From the NCBI RefSeq assembly GCF_000757825.1, contig NZ_CP009451.1, positions 3,844,001-3,908,000 on the forward strand: a DNA stretch of 64,000 bases, given 5' to 3'. Below the pieces are notes generated by a model that made no database searches, was not told the DNA's origin, and saw only the letters and a program-made list of their open reading frames with translations. Position 1 is the stretch's first letter. The number at the start of each line of letters is the position of its first letter. Both the position numbers and the translations under genes were made by a program. This document shows, one piece after another, positions 19,577 to 30,979 of the stretch. The DNA comes from Cedecea neteri. Lineage in GTDB: Bacteria > Pseudomonadota > Gammaproteobacteria > Enterobacterales > Enterobacteriaceae.

Positions 19577-20881
19577 ATGAAATTTCCCGGTAAACGCAAA
19601 TCCAAACACTACTTCCCCGTCAACGCCCGCGATCCGCTCCTGCAGCAAACTCAGCCTGAAGCCGAAAGCGGCGCTTCCTGGGTGGTCGGCATCGATCAAA
19701 CGCTGGTCGACATTGAGGCCAAAGTGGACGACGAATTTGTACAGCGCTACGGGCTGAGCTTCGGTCATTCCCTGGTGATTGAGGATGATGTGGCCGACGC
19801 GCTCTACAAAGAACTGGTCGACAGCAACCTGATTACCCACCAGTTTGCCGGGGGCACCATCGGCAATACCATGCACAACTACTCTGTGCTGGCCGATGAC
19901 CGCTCGGTGCTGCTGGGCGTGATGTGCCGCAATGTCGAAATTGGCAGCTACGCCTACCGCTATCTCTGCAACACCTCCAGCCGGACCGATCTTAACTACC
20001 TGCAGGGCGTTGACGGCGCGATTGGCCGCTGCTTTACGCTGATTGGCGACCAGGGTGAGCGTACGTTCGCCATCAGCCCTGGCCACATGAACCAGCTGCG
20101 CGCTGAAAGCATTCCTGAAGAGGTGATTGCCGGGGCGTCCGCACTGGTGCTGACTTCTTATCTGGTGCGCTGCAAGCCGGGCGAGCCGATGCCGGACGCC
20201 ACCATGCAGGCCATTGCCTGGGCGAAGAAACACAACGTGCCGGTGGTTCTGACCCTGGGCACTAAATACGTGATTGCCGAGAACCCGGCCTGGTGGCAGG
20301 CCTTCCTGCGCGAACACGTTTCTATCCTGGCGATGAACGAAGAAGAAGGCGAGGCGCTAACCGGCGAAAGCGATCCGCTGCTGGCCGCCGACAAGGCGCT
20401 GGACTGGGTTGACCTGGTACTGTGCACCGCCGGGCCGGTCGGGCTTTATATGGCGGGCTACACGGAAGAAACCGCGAAACGTAATACCCAACATCCTCTG
20501 TTGCCGGGCGCTATTGCGGAATTTAACCAGTACGAATTTAGCCGCGCGATGCGCCTGAAAGATTGTGCTGAACCGCTGCGTATCTACTCCCACATCGCCC
20601 CTTACATGGGCGGCCCGGAGAAGATAATGAACACCAACGGGGCGGGTGACGGCGCGCTTGCGGCGCTGCTGCATGATATTACCGCGAACAACTATCACCG
20701 CAGCAACGTGCCGAACTCCAGCAAGCACAAGCTGACCTGGCTGACCTATTCCTCGCTGGCTCAGGTGTGCAAATACGCTAACCGCGTTAGCTATCAGGTG
20801 TTGAATCAGCATTCTCCACGCCTGACACGCGGCCTGCCCGAGCGGGAAGACAGTCTCGAAGAATCTTACTGGGAACGTTAA
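19577..20881 (+). CDS. gsk: Inosine-guanosine kinase
   Basis: Gsk phosphorylates inosine and guanosine to IMP and GMP with ATP in purine salvage. It is a PfkB/ribokinase-family enzyme of 434 residues, the same length as in E. coli, beginning MKFPGKRKSKHYFPVNARDP. The PfkB signature near the C-terminus, NTNGAGDGALAALLHD, includes the catalytic aspartate. It lies 64 bases after hemH and is followed by a terminator that overlaps a short tandem repeat. Confidence 0.97.
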   Translation: MKFPGKRKSKHYFPVNARDPLLQQTQPEAESGASWVVGIDQTLVDIEAKVDDEFVQRYGLSFGHSLVIEDDVADALYKELVDSNLITHQFAGGTIGNTMHNYSVLADDRSVLLGVMCRNVEIGSYAYRYLCNTSSRTDLNYLQGVDGAIGRCFTLIGDQGERTFAISPGHMNQLRAESIPEEVIAGASALVLTSYLVRCKPGEPMPDATMQAIAWAKKHNVPVVLTLGTKYVIAENPAWWQAFLREHVSILAMNEEEGEALTGESDPLLAADKALDWVDLVLCTAGPVGLYMAGYTEETAKRNTQHPLLPGAIAEFNQYEFSRAMRLKDCAEPLRIYSHIAPYMGGPEKIMNTNGAGDGALAALLHDITANNYHRSNVPNSSKHKLTWLTYSSLAQVCKYANRVSYQVLNQHSPRLTRGLPEREDSLEESYWER

Positions 20882-20884
20882 GCA

Positions 20885-20904
20885 GCAGAGCAGAGCAGAG
20901 CAGA
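20885..20904 (+). repeat. Four tandem GCAGA pentamers after gsk
   Basis: The five-base unit GCAGA occurs four times in perfect tandem, starting four bases after the gsk stop. The last copy forms part of the terminator stem, so slippage here would leave the hairpin intact but change its distance from the stop codon. Confidence 0.8.
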
Positions 20905-20927
20905 GCCTGAAGAAGGCTCTGCTTTTT
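20900..20927 (+). terminator. Rho-independent terminator of gsk
   Basis: GCAGAGCC (20900-20907) pairs with GGCTCTGC (20915-20922) around TGAAGAA, followed by TTTTT. Confidence 0.9.
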
Positions 20928-20963
20928 GATGCGGGCAGGCGCAAAACCTGCCCTATAAGCGTA

Positions 20964-22640
20964 CTAACCTGTCACCACTTCCTGAGCCACCGGCGGCACC
21001 AGCAGCCCCAGCATGGTATTGGCAATCTCTCTTTCTCCCATCACGACCTGATTAGCCCCACGTTCGGTGATGTAATCGACTTCGTCGTCATAGTGGGCAC
21101 GGGCGATGATTTCGATATCCGGGCATTTTGCTCTGGCCGTCGCGACGATTTCACCCGCCTCGTAGCCGTTAGGGATAGTCAGCAGCAGCCAGCGCGCGCA
21201 GTCCAGATGCGCCAGATTCATGATCTCTTCGTTAGCGGCATTGCCCAGCACGGTACGGATGCCTCGCTCGCGCAGCTCATCCACGCGGCTGCGGGAGGTT
21301 TCAATCACCACCAGCGGCACGCCTTCGGCCAGCAGCTTCTCGCCCAGCAGGCTGCCGACGCGGCCATAGCCCACCAGCAGCGCGTGGTTGCAGATATCCA
21401 CCGGGATTTGCTTCTCTTCTTCGATAGCCTCTTCCAGCGTCTGCTCGTCCAGCGTTTCGGTTTTTTCGAGGTAGCGCTCAAGAATGGCGAACAGAATCGG
21501 GTTCAGCATAATCGACAGGATTGCGCCAGCCAGCACTAAATTCTGCCCCGTTTGTGGCAGCAGGTTCAGCGCCATGCCGAGGCCTGCCAGAATAAACGCA
21601 AATTCACCGATCTGCGCGAGGCTGGTGGCGATGGTCAGCGCGGTACGCTGGGAGTGGCCGAACATGCGTACCAGCAGGAACGCCGCCAGTGATTTACCAA
21701 AGATGATGATAGCCAGCGTGCCCAGCACCGCCAGCGGCTCCTGAATCAGGATCAGCGGGTCAAACAGCATCCCAACGGAAACAAAGAACAGCACCGCAAA
21801 GGCGTCGCGCAGCGGCAGCGTGTCGTGCGCCGCACGGTGGCTTAGCTCGGACTCATTCAGCACCATACCGGCAAAGAAGGCCCCCAGCGCAAAGGAGACG
21901 TCAAACAGCTCCACCGCACCAAAGGCGATACCGAGCGCCAGCGCGAGGACGGAAAGGGTAAACAGCTCGCGGGAGCCGGTGGCGGCGCTGCGTGCCAGAA
22001 TCCACGGCACAAGGCGACGGCCTACCAGCATCATCAGGGCGATAAAGGCGGCGACCTTACCGATGGTGATAGCCATATCCAGGCTTAGGGAAGCCAGGCC
22101 AACGTCGCCTTTTTCCAGCATCCCGGCCACCGCCGGCAGCAGCACCAGCGTCAGCACCATCACCAGATCTTCAACAATCAGCCAGCCAATGGCAATCTGC
22201 CCTCGCTGGGTATCGATTAACTGCCTCTCTTCAAGCGCCCGCAGCAGCACGACTGTACTTGCCGTCGACAAACACAGCCCGAAGACGATGCCGGTCATCA
22301 ATGACCAGCCCATCAGCCAGGAAAGCGCCATGCCCAGCAGCGTTGCAACGCCAATCTGCGCGATCGCACCGGGGATGGCGATGGCCTTTACCGCCATCAA
22401 GTCCTTCAATGAAAAATGCAGCCCGACGCCGAACATCAGCAGAATCACGCCTAATTCCGCCAGCTCGGGGGCAAGTTTGGTATCAGCAACAAAACCTGGA
22501 GTAAAAGGTCCCGCCAGCACGCCGGCTAATAAATAGCCCACCAGCGGAGATATGCGCAGCTTGTTAGCCAGCATACCGAGTAAAAAAGCGAGCACGAGAC
22601 CACCAACAATGGTGGTGATAAGCGGTGTGGCGTGATGCAT
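20964..22640 (-). CDS. ybaL: CPA2-family cation/proton antiporter YbaL with RCK/TrkA domain
   Basis: This 558-residue inner-membrane protein has the same length as E. coli YbaL. About twelve transmembrane helices of the monovalent cation:proton antiporter-2 family occupy residues 1-390. They are followed by a cytoplasmic TrkA-N (RCK) domain with the nucleotide-binding pattern LVGYGRVGSLLGEKLL. The start ATG at 22640 is preceded by AGGAGACGGA; the in-frame extension to 22670 is not needed. The substrate ion is not settled for this paralogue of KefB/KefC. It is convergent with gsk. Confidence 0.94.
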   Translation of the reverse strand: MHHATPLITTIVGGLVLAFLLGMLANKLRISPLVGYLLAGVLAGPFTPGFVADTKLAPELAELGVILLMFGVGLHFSLKDLMAVKAIAIPGAIAQIGVATLLGMALSWLMGWSLMTGIVFGLCLSTASTVVLLRALEERQLIDTQRGQIAIGWLIVEDLVMVLTLVLLPAVAGMLEKGDVGLASLSLDMAITIGKVAAFIALMMLVGRRLVPWILARSAATGSRELFTLSVLALALGIAFGAVELFDVSFALGAFFAGMVLNESELSHRAAHDTLPLRDAFAVLFFVSVGMLFDPLILIQEPLAVLGTLAIIIFGKSLAAFLLVRMFGHSQRTALTIATSLAQIGEFAFILAGLGMALNLLPQTGQNLVLAGAILSIMLNPILFAILERYLEKTETLDEQTLEEAIEEEKQIPVDICNHALLVGYGRVGSLLGEKLLAEGVPLVVIETSRSRVDELRERGIRTVLGNAANEEIMNLAHLDCARWLLLTIPNGYEAGEIVATARAKCPDIEIIARAHYDDEVDYITERGANQVVMGEREIANTMLGLLVPPVAQEVVTG

Positions 22641-22825
22641 TCCGTCTCCTTTGGTTGGCCGATGTTCCAAAACGTTCTGTTACACAGTTTATGACAATTT
22701 CCTTATCGGCGTTTATGAATAATTGTTGAATTTTGAATAAAAGGCGCATTTCGATAAAAAAAAGGCTCTGAGTAGCATTTAACTCAGTTATGTGGGGCAG
22801 CAACCAGGAGGGTATGGGGGTGGGA

Positions 22826-22852
22826 AGCGGCCAAAGCAATACTTTGGCCGCT
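22826..22852 (-). terminator. Hairpin after fsr
   Basis: AGCGGCCAAAG (22826-22836) pairs with CTTTGGCCGCT (22842-22852) over 11 bases around CAATA, immediately beyond the fsr stop. On the minus strand only TT then C-rich sequence follows, so it is a strong hairpin with a poor T-run. Confidence 0.6.
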
Positions 22853-22857
22853 AAAAC

Positions 22858-24075
22858 CTACGCTTTATGGCGGTTATCGGGTAGGAATATTGTCATAATA
22901 CCGAGGAGCGGCAGGAAGGCACATATTTTGTAGACCAATTCGATACTGGTATGGTCGGCAATAAGCCCAAGCACCGCGGCACCCAGGCCACCCATCCCAA
23001 AGGCAAATCCGAAAAACAGCCCGGAAACCATGCCGATACGGCCAGGAAGCAGCTCCTGGGCGTACACCAAAATTGCCGAAAAAGCCGAGGCCAGAATAAA
23101 GCCAATGATCACCGTCAGCACGCCGGTCCAGTAAAGCGACGCATAGGGTAAAACAAGGGTAAATGGCGCGACGCCGAGGATTGAGCCCCAAATCACGTAT
23201 TTTCTCCCAATTTTATCCCCTAATGGCCCGCCGATAACCGTCCCCGCCGCGACGGCAAACAGGAAGGCGAACAGGTGAATCTGGGCGTTTTGTACCGATA
23301 ATCCGAATTTTTGCATCAGGTAGAAAGTGAAGTAGCTGCTGATGCTCGCCATATAGAAGTATTTAGAGAAGATCAGCAGCAGCAAAACAGAGACCGCCAG
23401 GATAACTTTGTTGCGCGGCAGCGGGTTGACCACCGGCACGGCAGGGCGGCTTTTCGCGATTTTGTGCTGAGCGGAATACCAGCGGCTGATTTGCAGCAGG
23501 ACGACAATTGCCAGCAGCGCTGCCAGCACGAACCACGCCACGTTACCTTTACCGTAAGGCGCAATAATGACTGCCGCCAGCAATGGCCCCAGAGAGCTGC
23601 CGAAGTTGCCGCCCACCTGGAACAGCGACTGCGCCAGCCCGTGACGGCCGCCGGACGCCATACGCGCCACGCGCGAGGACTCAGGGTGGAATACCGACGA
23701 GCCGGTGCCCACTAAGGCCGCAGCCACCAGAACCGCCGGGAAGCTGCCCGCCAGCGCCAGCAGCACCAGGCCGCAAAGGGTAAAACACATGCCAATCGGC
23801 AGCGACCACGGCATCGGGTATTTGTCGGTGTAGTAGCCCACCAGCGGCTGCAGCAGCGATGAAGAAAGCTGGAAGGTCAGGGTTATCATCCCGATTTGCA
23901 TAAAACTCAGGGAAAACTCGGCCTGTAGCAGAGGGTAGATAGCCAGAATCAGCGATTGAATCATGTCATTAAGCAGATGGGAAAGGCTTATAGCGCCGAG
24001 GATCCCAAATGCGGTGCGCGCTTTTTTTTGCTCCGGGGGCGTGCCCGGCTGCGTGAGGGTTTGAGAGCTTGCCAT
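22858..24075 (-). CDS. fsr: MFS fosmidomycin efflux transporter Fsr
   Basis: Fsr is a major facilitator superfamily exporter associated with fosmidomycin resistance in E. coli. The 405-residue protein contains about twelve hydrophobic helices and matches E. coli Fsr along its length, for example LGAISLSHLLNDMIQSLILA near residue 27 and FHPESSRVARMASGGRHGLA near residue 130. It starts MASSQTLTQPGTPPEQKKAR, and this N-terminal tail is variable in the family. It lies between ybaL and ushA, the E. coli order. Confidence 0.95.
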   Translation of the reverse strand: MASSQTLTQPGTPPEQKKARTAFGILGAISLSHLLNDMIQSLILAIYPLLQAEFSLSFMQIGMITLTFQLSSSLLQPLVGYYTDKYPMPWSLPIGMCFTLCGLVLLALAGSFPAVLVAAALVGTGSSVFHPESSRVARMASGGRHGLAQSLFQVGGNFGSSLGPLLAAVIIAPYGKGNVAWFVLAALLAIVVLLQISRWYSAQHKIAKSRPAVPVVNPLPRNKVILAVSVLLLLIFSKYFYMASISSYFTFYLMQKFGLSVQNAQIHLFAFLFAVAAGTVIGGPLGDKIGRKYVIWGSILGVAPFTLVLPYASLYWTGVLTVIIGFILASAFSAILVYAQELLPGRIGMVSGLFFGFAFGMGGLGAAVLGLIADHTSIELVYKICAFLPLLGIMTIFLPDNRHKA

Positions 24076-24263
24076 AATTACCTGTACGAACGGTTATTGT
24101 TTTTAGAGCGGGCGACGCAGGAAATCGCCCGGAAGAAATTCTTACCCTGCTAACATACTCGTGCGGGGGATTTGAAGAAAGTCGCATTTCGGAAAAGTTA
24201 GTTGTCTATCCTGGCCGCTATCTGGTATTCCTGCGCAGTTACATTTTGACATGGAGATGGACA

Positions 24264-25916
24264 ATGCGTTTTGCTACTAAAACAATAACCACGGCGCTGC
24301 TGGTGGCATTGAGCTTAACCAGCGCTTCCGCGCTGGCCTGGGAAAAAGACAAGACCTACAAAATTACGATTCTTCATACCAACGATCATCATGGCCACTT
24401 CTGGCGCAATGAGTACTCGGAATACGGCCTGGCGGCGCAAAAAACGCTGGTAGACAGCGTGCGTAAAGAGGTTGCAGCCGAAGGCGGCAGCGTGCTGCTG
24501 CTGTCGGGCGGTGATATCAACACCGGCGTGCCGGAATCAGACCTGCAGGATGCCGAGCCGGACTTCCGCGGCATGAGCCTGATTGGCTATGACGCGATGG
24601 CCGTCGGCAACCACGAATTCGACAACCCGCTCTCCGTCCTGCGCCAGCAGGAAAAATGGGCGAAGTTCCCGCTGCTGTCCGCCAATATTTACCAGAAAAG
24701 CACCGGCGAGCGCCTGTTTAAGCCCTATGCGATTTTTAAACCCCAGGGCATCAAGGTGGCGGTTATCGGCCTGACCACCGACGACACGGCAAAAATCGGT
24801 AACCCGGAATACTTCACCGACATCGAATTCCGCCAGTCTGCGGAGGAAGCCAAACTGGTGATTCAGGAGCTGCAGGGCACCGAAAAACCTGACGTGATTA
24901 TCGCCGCAACCCATATGGGCCATTACGATAATGGCAACCACGGCTCGAATGCGCCGGGCGATGTCGAAATGGCCAGAAGCCTGCCTGCCGGGGCGCTAAC
25001 GATGATTGTGGGTGGTCACTCACAGGATCCGGTCTGCATGGCGCAGGAAAACCAGAAGCAGAAGGATTATATGCCGGGCACGCCTTGCGCGCCGGACAGA
25101 CAAAACGGCACCTGGATTGTGCAGGCGCACGAGTGGGGGAAATACGTCGGACGGGCGGACTTTGAGTTCCGCAACGGCGAGATGAAGCTGGTGCACTATC
25201 AGCTGATCCCTATCAACCTGAAAAAGAAAATCACCTACGACAACGGGCAAAGTGAGCGCGTACTCTACACGCCTGAAATCGCTGAAAACCAGCAGATGCT
25301 TTCCCTGCTGACGCCGTTCCAGAACAAAGGCCAGGCCGCGCTGAAGGTCAAAGTAGGCAGCGTGAACGGGCATCTGGAAGGGGACCGCAGCAAGGTGCGT
25401 TTCGTACAAACTAACCTGGCGCGCGTACTGCTGGCGGCACAGATGGCGCGAACCAACGCTGACTTTGCGGTGATGAGCGGCGGCGGCGTGCGTGATTCCA
25501 TTGAAGCCGGGGATATTACCTATAAAGACGTGCTTAAGGTGCAGCCGTTCGGCAACACCGTGGCCTACATCGATATGAGCGGCAAAGACGTTGAGGCGTA
25601 TCTGACGGCGGTGGCGCAGAAAACGCCGGACTCCGGCGCCTATCCGCAGTTCTCAAACGTGAGCTTCACCTCAACCGGCGGCAAGCTCAGCAATCTGAAA
25701 ATCAAAGACCAGCCGATTGACCCGGCGAAAACCTACCGCATGGCGACGCTGAGCTTCAACGGCACCGGCGGCGACGGTTACCCGGAAATCGATAAAAAGC
25801 CGGGTTACGTCAACACCGGCTTTGTCGATGCGGAAGTCCTGAAACAGTACATCGAGCAGAACTCTCCGCTGGACGTAAATGCTTACCAACCTAAGGGTGA
25901 GGTGAGCTGGAACTAA
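24264..25916 (+). CDS. ushA: Periplasmic UDP-sugar hydrolase / 5'-nucleotidase UshA
   Basis: UshA degrades UDP-sugars and nucleotides in the periplasm, releasing nucleosides for uptake. The 550-residue precursor starts MRFATKTITTALLVALSLTS, with a signal peptide likely cleaved after ALA at residue 25. The metallophosphoesterase motifs ILHTNDHHGHF and GNHEFD, the later ATHMGHY and GGHS segments, and a C-terminal 5'-nucleotidase domain with FNGTGGDGYPE are all present. The ATG at 24264 follows GGAGATGGACA. It is convergent with ybaK, with only three bases between stops. Confidence 0.97.
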   Translation: MRFATKTITTALLVALSLTSASALAWEKDKTYKITILHTNDHHGHFWRNEYSEYGLAAQKTLVDSVRKEVAAEGGSVLLLSGGDINTGVPESDLQDAEPDFRGMSLIGYDAMAVGNHEFDNPLSVLRQQEKWAKFPLLSANIYQKSTGERLFKPYAIFKPQGIKVAVIGLTTDDTAKIGNPEYFTDIEFRQSAEEAKLVIQELQGTEKPDVIIAATHMGHYDNGNHGSNAPGDVEMARSLPAGALTMIVGGHSQDPVCMAQENQKQKDYMPGTPCAPDRQNGTWIVQAHEWGKYVGRADFEFRNGEMKLVHYQLIPINLKKKITYDNGQSERVLYTPEIAENQQMLSLLTPFQNKGQAALKVKVGSVNGHLEGDRSKVRFVQTNLARVLLAAQMARTNADFAVMSGGGVRDSIEAGDITYKDVLKVQPFGNTVAYIDMSGKDVEAYLTAVAQKTPDSGAYPQFSNVSFTSTGGKLSNLKIKDQPIDPAKTYRMATLSFNGTGGDGYPEIDKKPGYVNTGFVDAEVLKQYIEQNSPLDVNAYQPKGEVSWN

Positions 25917-25919
25917 GCG

Positions 25920-26399
25920 TTAATCGCGGCGGGCGATATCAGCGAAGCTGGCATCCAGCAGCTTTGCCAGGTCGTTTGCCGCGAGTTCGATATCCAGCCC
26001 GCGCTTGCCGCCGGAAATGTAGATGCTGGCAAACTCTTGTGCCGGAGCATCAATCACCGTCGGTAAGCGCTTTTTCTGCCCGAGAGGGCTGATGCCGCCG
26101 ACCAGATAGCCGGTGATCCGCTGCGCGACCATCGGGTCCGCCATTTCAACCTTCTTCACGCCCAGCGCCTTCGCGACCTTTTTCAGGTCAAGCTGCCCGG
26201 CAACCGGCGTCACCGCCACGGCCAGGTGTTTCATATCGCCATTCAGCGCCACCAGCAGCGTTTTATAAACCTGGTCAGCGTTCAGCCCCAGCTTGCGAAC
26301 CACTTCGTCACCAAAGTTGGTTTCCAGCGGATCGTGCTCATAGGCATGAATTTGAAAGCTGATTTTGTTCTTTTCGAGGAGTTTTACCGCGGGAGTCAT
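25920..26399 (-). CDS. ybaK: Cys-tRNA(Pro)/Cys-tRNA(Cys) deacylase YbaK
   Basis: YbaK clears cysteine mischarged on tRNA-Pro by acting with prolyl-tRNA synthetase. The 159-residue protein is a free-standing YbaK/ProX-type editing domain. It has the conserved lysine region near residue 46 ([20 protein letters not shown]) and the [18 protein letters not shown] loop. AAGGAAACC precedes the ATG at 26399. The ChiX small RNA gene lies divergently upstream, as in E. coli. Confidence 0.95.
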   Translation of the reverse strand: MTPAVKLLEKNKISFQIHAYEHDPLETNFGDEVVRKLGLNADQVYKTLLVALNGDMKHLAVAVTPVAGQLDLKKVAKALGVKKVEMADPMVAQRITGYLVGGISPLGQKKRLPTVIDAPAQEFASIYISGGKRGLDIELAANDLAKLLDASFADIARRD

Positions 26400-26514
26400 G
26401 GTTTCCTTCTTTATTCGTTGTTTTGAAAACGCACAAAATAGTAATCGTAGTGATATACTTGACGAGTAATATAGCGCTACACAATAGTGATGGCGTAAAC
26501 CATCACATTGAGCG

Positions 26515-26610
26515 ACAATTCAGCTTCGGTTGCTTCGGCAGCCGGGATAAACAGAATAATAAATGAAATTCCTCTTTGACGGGCCAATAGAAATATTGGC
26601 CATTTTTTTT
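26515..26610 (+). ncRNA. chiX: Hfq-dependent small RNA ChiX (MicM/RybC)
   Basis: ChiX silences the chitoporin mRNA chiP and related targets through Hfq. The 3' two thirds match E. coli ChiX closely: ATAATAAATGAAATTCC, the seed CCTCTTTGACGGG, and the terminator GGCCAATA-GAAA-TATTGGCC followed by ATTTTTTTT (26582-26610). The 5' hairpin differs from E. coli, with CGGTTGC pairing with GCAGCCG here. The 5' end at about 26515 is inferred by aligning that hairpin and is uncertain by tens of bases. The T-run overlaps the ybaP stop codon on the other strand. Confidence 0.85.
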
Positions 26611-27409
26611 ACCCTTTTTTCAGCATTTCCGGCAGGTTACCTTCGCCGTAAAGGTGCAGCGCGCCGACCGCAACCACGTAGCGTCCGGCGGGCAACTGCT
26701 GCAGAAACGCCTGCCACTGGCGGTTTCGCTGATGCATTAATACGTCATAAAGCGCATCGCCGAAGGTGTTGGGTAGAGCAATATTGCCCTGCTGGGGCGG
26801 CGTTTCCAGCCACCAGCCGATCATAATTTGCAGCAGGCGGGCATTGGTGTGCCAGTGCTCCAGCGTGTCGTTCAGCAGCGGCATCCCACCCTCAGGCAGC
26901 CCCTTCAGTAACTCGATTTGGCTTTGCGCACCTTCAAGCTCGGTGACCGGCACGTTATAGCGCTGCGCGGCTTCCAGGAGCTGATAGTCAATGCCGTAGT
27001 CAGGGCGGAGACCAAGCCGCTGCGCCTGGTGTGCCTGTAAAATCAGCGCCACCTGCCAGGCTGGCTGGCGTTCAAGGCTGCTTAGCGAGATACCCAGTTC
27101 GCTGCAAAGGCTCAGCACCTGCTGGTAATCGTCCGGTGCCATACGCGCTTCCAGCTCGATGTCCTCCGCGATTTCGCTGAACGGCGAATCACCGGTGCGG
27201 ATATCCGCTTCGACAATCAGGGCATCTGCCTCACGCAGCTTTTTCACCAGCCGCGAGGAAAGCGGAGCCATGTCGCGCGTGCCCATATGAATGCTGCCCA
27301 CGAGGTGCAGATAGCGCTTGCCGGGGAGCGTGATATCAAGGGCAGGCCAGGGATAAGTAGAGGCTGTCAGACTGGAAAGCAGTGAGCTAAGACGTTGGAA
27401 CAAACCCAT
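26609..27409 (-). CDS. ybaP: TraB/GumN-family protein YbaP
   Basis: This 266-residue protein of the TraB/GumN family carries the paired conserved motifs HLVGSIHMGTRDM near residue 35 and VAVGALHLYGEGNLPEML at the C-terminus. These two motifs contain glycine-histidine pairs proposed to form a metal-dependent active site. Its substrate in enteric bacteria is unknown. It starts MGLFQRLSSLLSSLTASTYP, without a clear cleavable signal. The stop overlaps the chiX terminator. Family assignment and synteny are firm, function is not. Confidence 0.92.
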   Translation of the reverse strand: MGLFQRLSSLLSSLTASTYPWPALDITLPGKRYLHLVGSIHMGTRDMAPLSSRLVKKLREADALIVEADIRTGDSPFSEIAEDIELEARMAPDDYQQVLSLCSELGISLSSLERQPAWQVALILQAHQAQRLGLRPDYGIDYQLLEAAQRYNVPVTELEGAQSQIELLKGLPEGGMPLLNDTLEHWHTNARLLQIMIGWWLETPPQQGNIALPNTFGDALYDVLMHQRNRQWQAFLQQLPAGRYVVAVGALHLYGEGNLPEMLKKG

Positions 27410-27513
27410 ATCGCGATTCCCTGGCTAAAAAGCCATGCTAACGCCCTGGGCTGGAAGGGGAAAGGAAAAAGTCGGCCTTCCGCTCAAAAGGAGAACGGCA
27501 GGCCGCAGAGAGG

Positions 27514-30018
<2,505 letters not shown>

Positions 30019-30085
30019 CGCAAGACTCCTGTATGATGGTGAGGTGAAATATTGACCGAAAGGATGATTCGGTTAACTATGAAAG

Positions 30086-30116
30086 AGGTTAAACCTTCCA
30101 TCAAGGGGAAGGTCAA
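30086..30116 (-). promoter_or_regulatory. CueR operator and copA promoter
   Basis: The dyad CCTTCC (30094-30099) and GGAAGG (30107-30112) lies within a minus-strand promoter. Its -35 is TTGACC (30116-30111) and its -10 is TAACCT (30091-30086), separated by 19 bases. That long spacer is typical of MerR-family-activated promoters. The sequence closely matches the E. coli copA promoter. Confidence 0.88.
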
Positions 30117-30125
30117 GGAGCAAAA

Positions 30126-30536
30126 ATGAATATTAGCGATGTGGCGAAAAAAACCGGGCTAACCAGCAAGGCGATTCGTTTTTACGAAGAGAAAGGGCTG
30201 GTCACGCCGCCTTTTCGCGCCGACAACGGCTACCGGAGCTATACGCAAAAGCATCTCGATGAGCTGACGCTGCTGCGCCAGGCCCGTCAGGTCGGGTTTA
30301 ATCTGGAAGAGTGCAAGGAGCTGGTGAGCCTGTTTAACGATCCGGCGAGGCACAGCGCGGACGTAAAAGCCCGCACCTTACAGAAGGTCGCGGATATCGA
30401 ACGGCATATTATTGAGCTACAAAATATGCGTCAGCATTTGCTGACGCTGGCAGAAGCGTGCCCTGGCGATGAAAGCGCCGACTGCCCGATCATCGACAAC
30501 CTTTCCGGCTGCTGCCATCGCCACGAGATAAACTAA
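30126..30536 (+). CDS. cueR: Cu(I)-responsive MerR-family regulator CueR
   Basis: CueR senses very low cytoplasmic Cu+ and activates copA and cueO. The 136-residue protein has the MerR winged helix at residues 1-70 ([20 protein letters not shown]), a long dimerisation helix, and a metal-binding loop with Cys112 and Cys120 in [13 protein letters not shown]-terminal CCHRH tail follows. AAGGAGCAAAA precedes the ATG. Its stop overlaps the stop of ybbJ on the opposite strand by a few bases. Confidence 0.96.
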   Translation: MNISDVAKKTGLTSKAIRFYEEKGLVTPPFRADNGYRSYTQKHLDELTLLRQARQVGFNLEECKELVSLFNDPARHSADVKARTLQKVADIERHIIELQNMRQHLLTLAEACPGDESADCPIIDNLSGCCHRHEIN

Positions 30537-30979
30537 ACCGCTTTAATTTTTAGCGTAATGCCTTCCACGGCCTGCACCACAACCTCACAGCCCGCCGGTA
30601 AATCTTCATCGGCGGTCACCGGCCAGCTGCTGTCGGCTACGCGAACATGCCCCCGGCCGTTGACCAAGGTTGTTTCCAGACGAAAACGGCGGCCAACCAG
30701 CTGCTGACCGCGTTGGTTGAGCACTTCACCCGGAATTTGCTGCTTGCGGCTGGACAGCCAGCGCCACCAGAGAAAGGCGGCGACCAGCGTCAGCAGGGCA
30801 AAACAGACGCCCTGCGTTTCCCAGCCGAGCGGCAGCAGCCAGACCAGCAGCCCGGTGATGACCGCCGCCACGCCGCTCCACAGCAAATAGCCGCTGGCGC
30901 CGAGCATCTCCGCCGCCAGCAGCAGTCCGCCTAGCGCAAGCCAGAAGACGTGTGGGTGCGCGAGAATACTGTCGATCAT
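30533..30979 (-). CDS. ybbJ: NfeD-like membrane protein YbbJ
   Basis: This 148-residue inner-membrane protein has two or three hydrophobic N-terminal helices ([20 protein letters not shown] and following). A C-terminal NfeD-type OB-fold domain follows from about residue 85 ([20 protein letters not shown]). NfeD-like proteins act with SPFH proteins in membrane organisation. Here the start codon overlaps the qmcA stop as ATGA, so the two are translationally coupled. Confidence 0.92.
   Translation of the reverse strand: MIDSILAHPHVFWLALGGLLLAAEMLGASGYLLWSGVAAVITGLLVWLLPLGWETQGVCFALLTLVAAFLWWRWLSSRKQQIPGEVLNQRGQQLVGRRFRLETTLVNGRGHVRVADSSWPVTADEDLPAGCEVVVQAVEGITLKIKAV

Noticed and set aside
26459..26464. 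TTGACG as the -35 element of chiX
   Set aside because: The -10 candidates at the right spacing are weak and would start the RNA 20 to 35 bases earlier than alignment with E. coli ChiX suggests.
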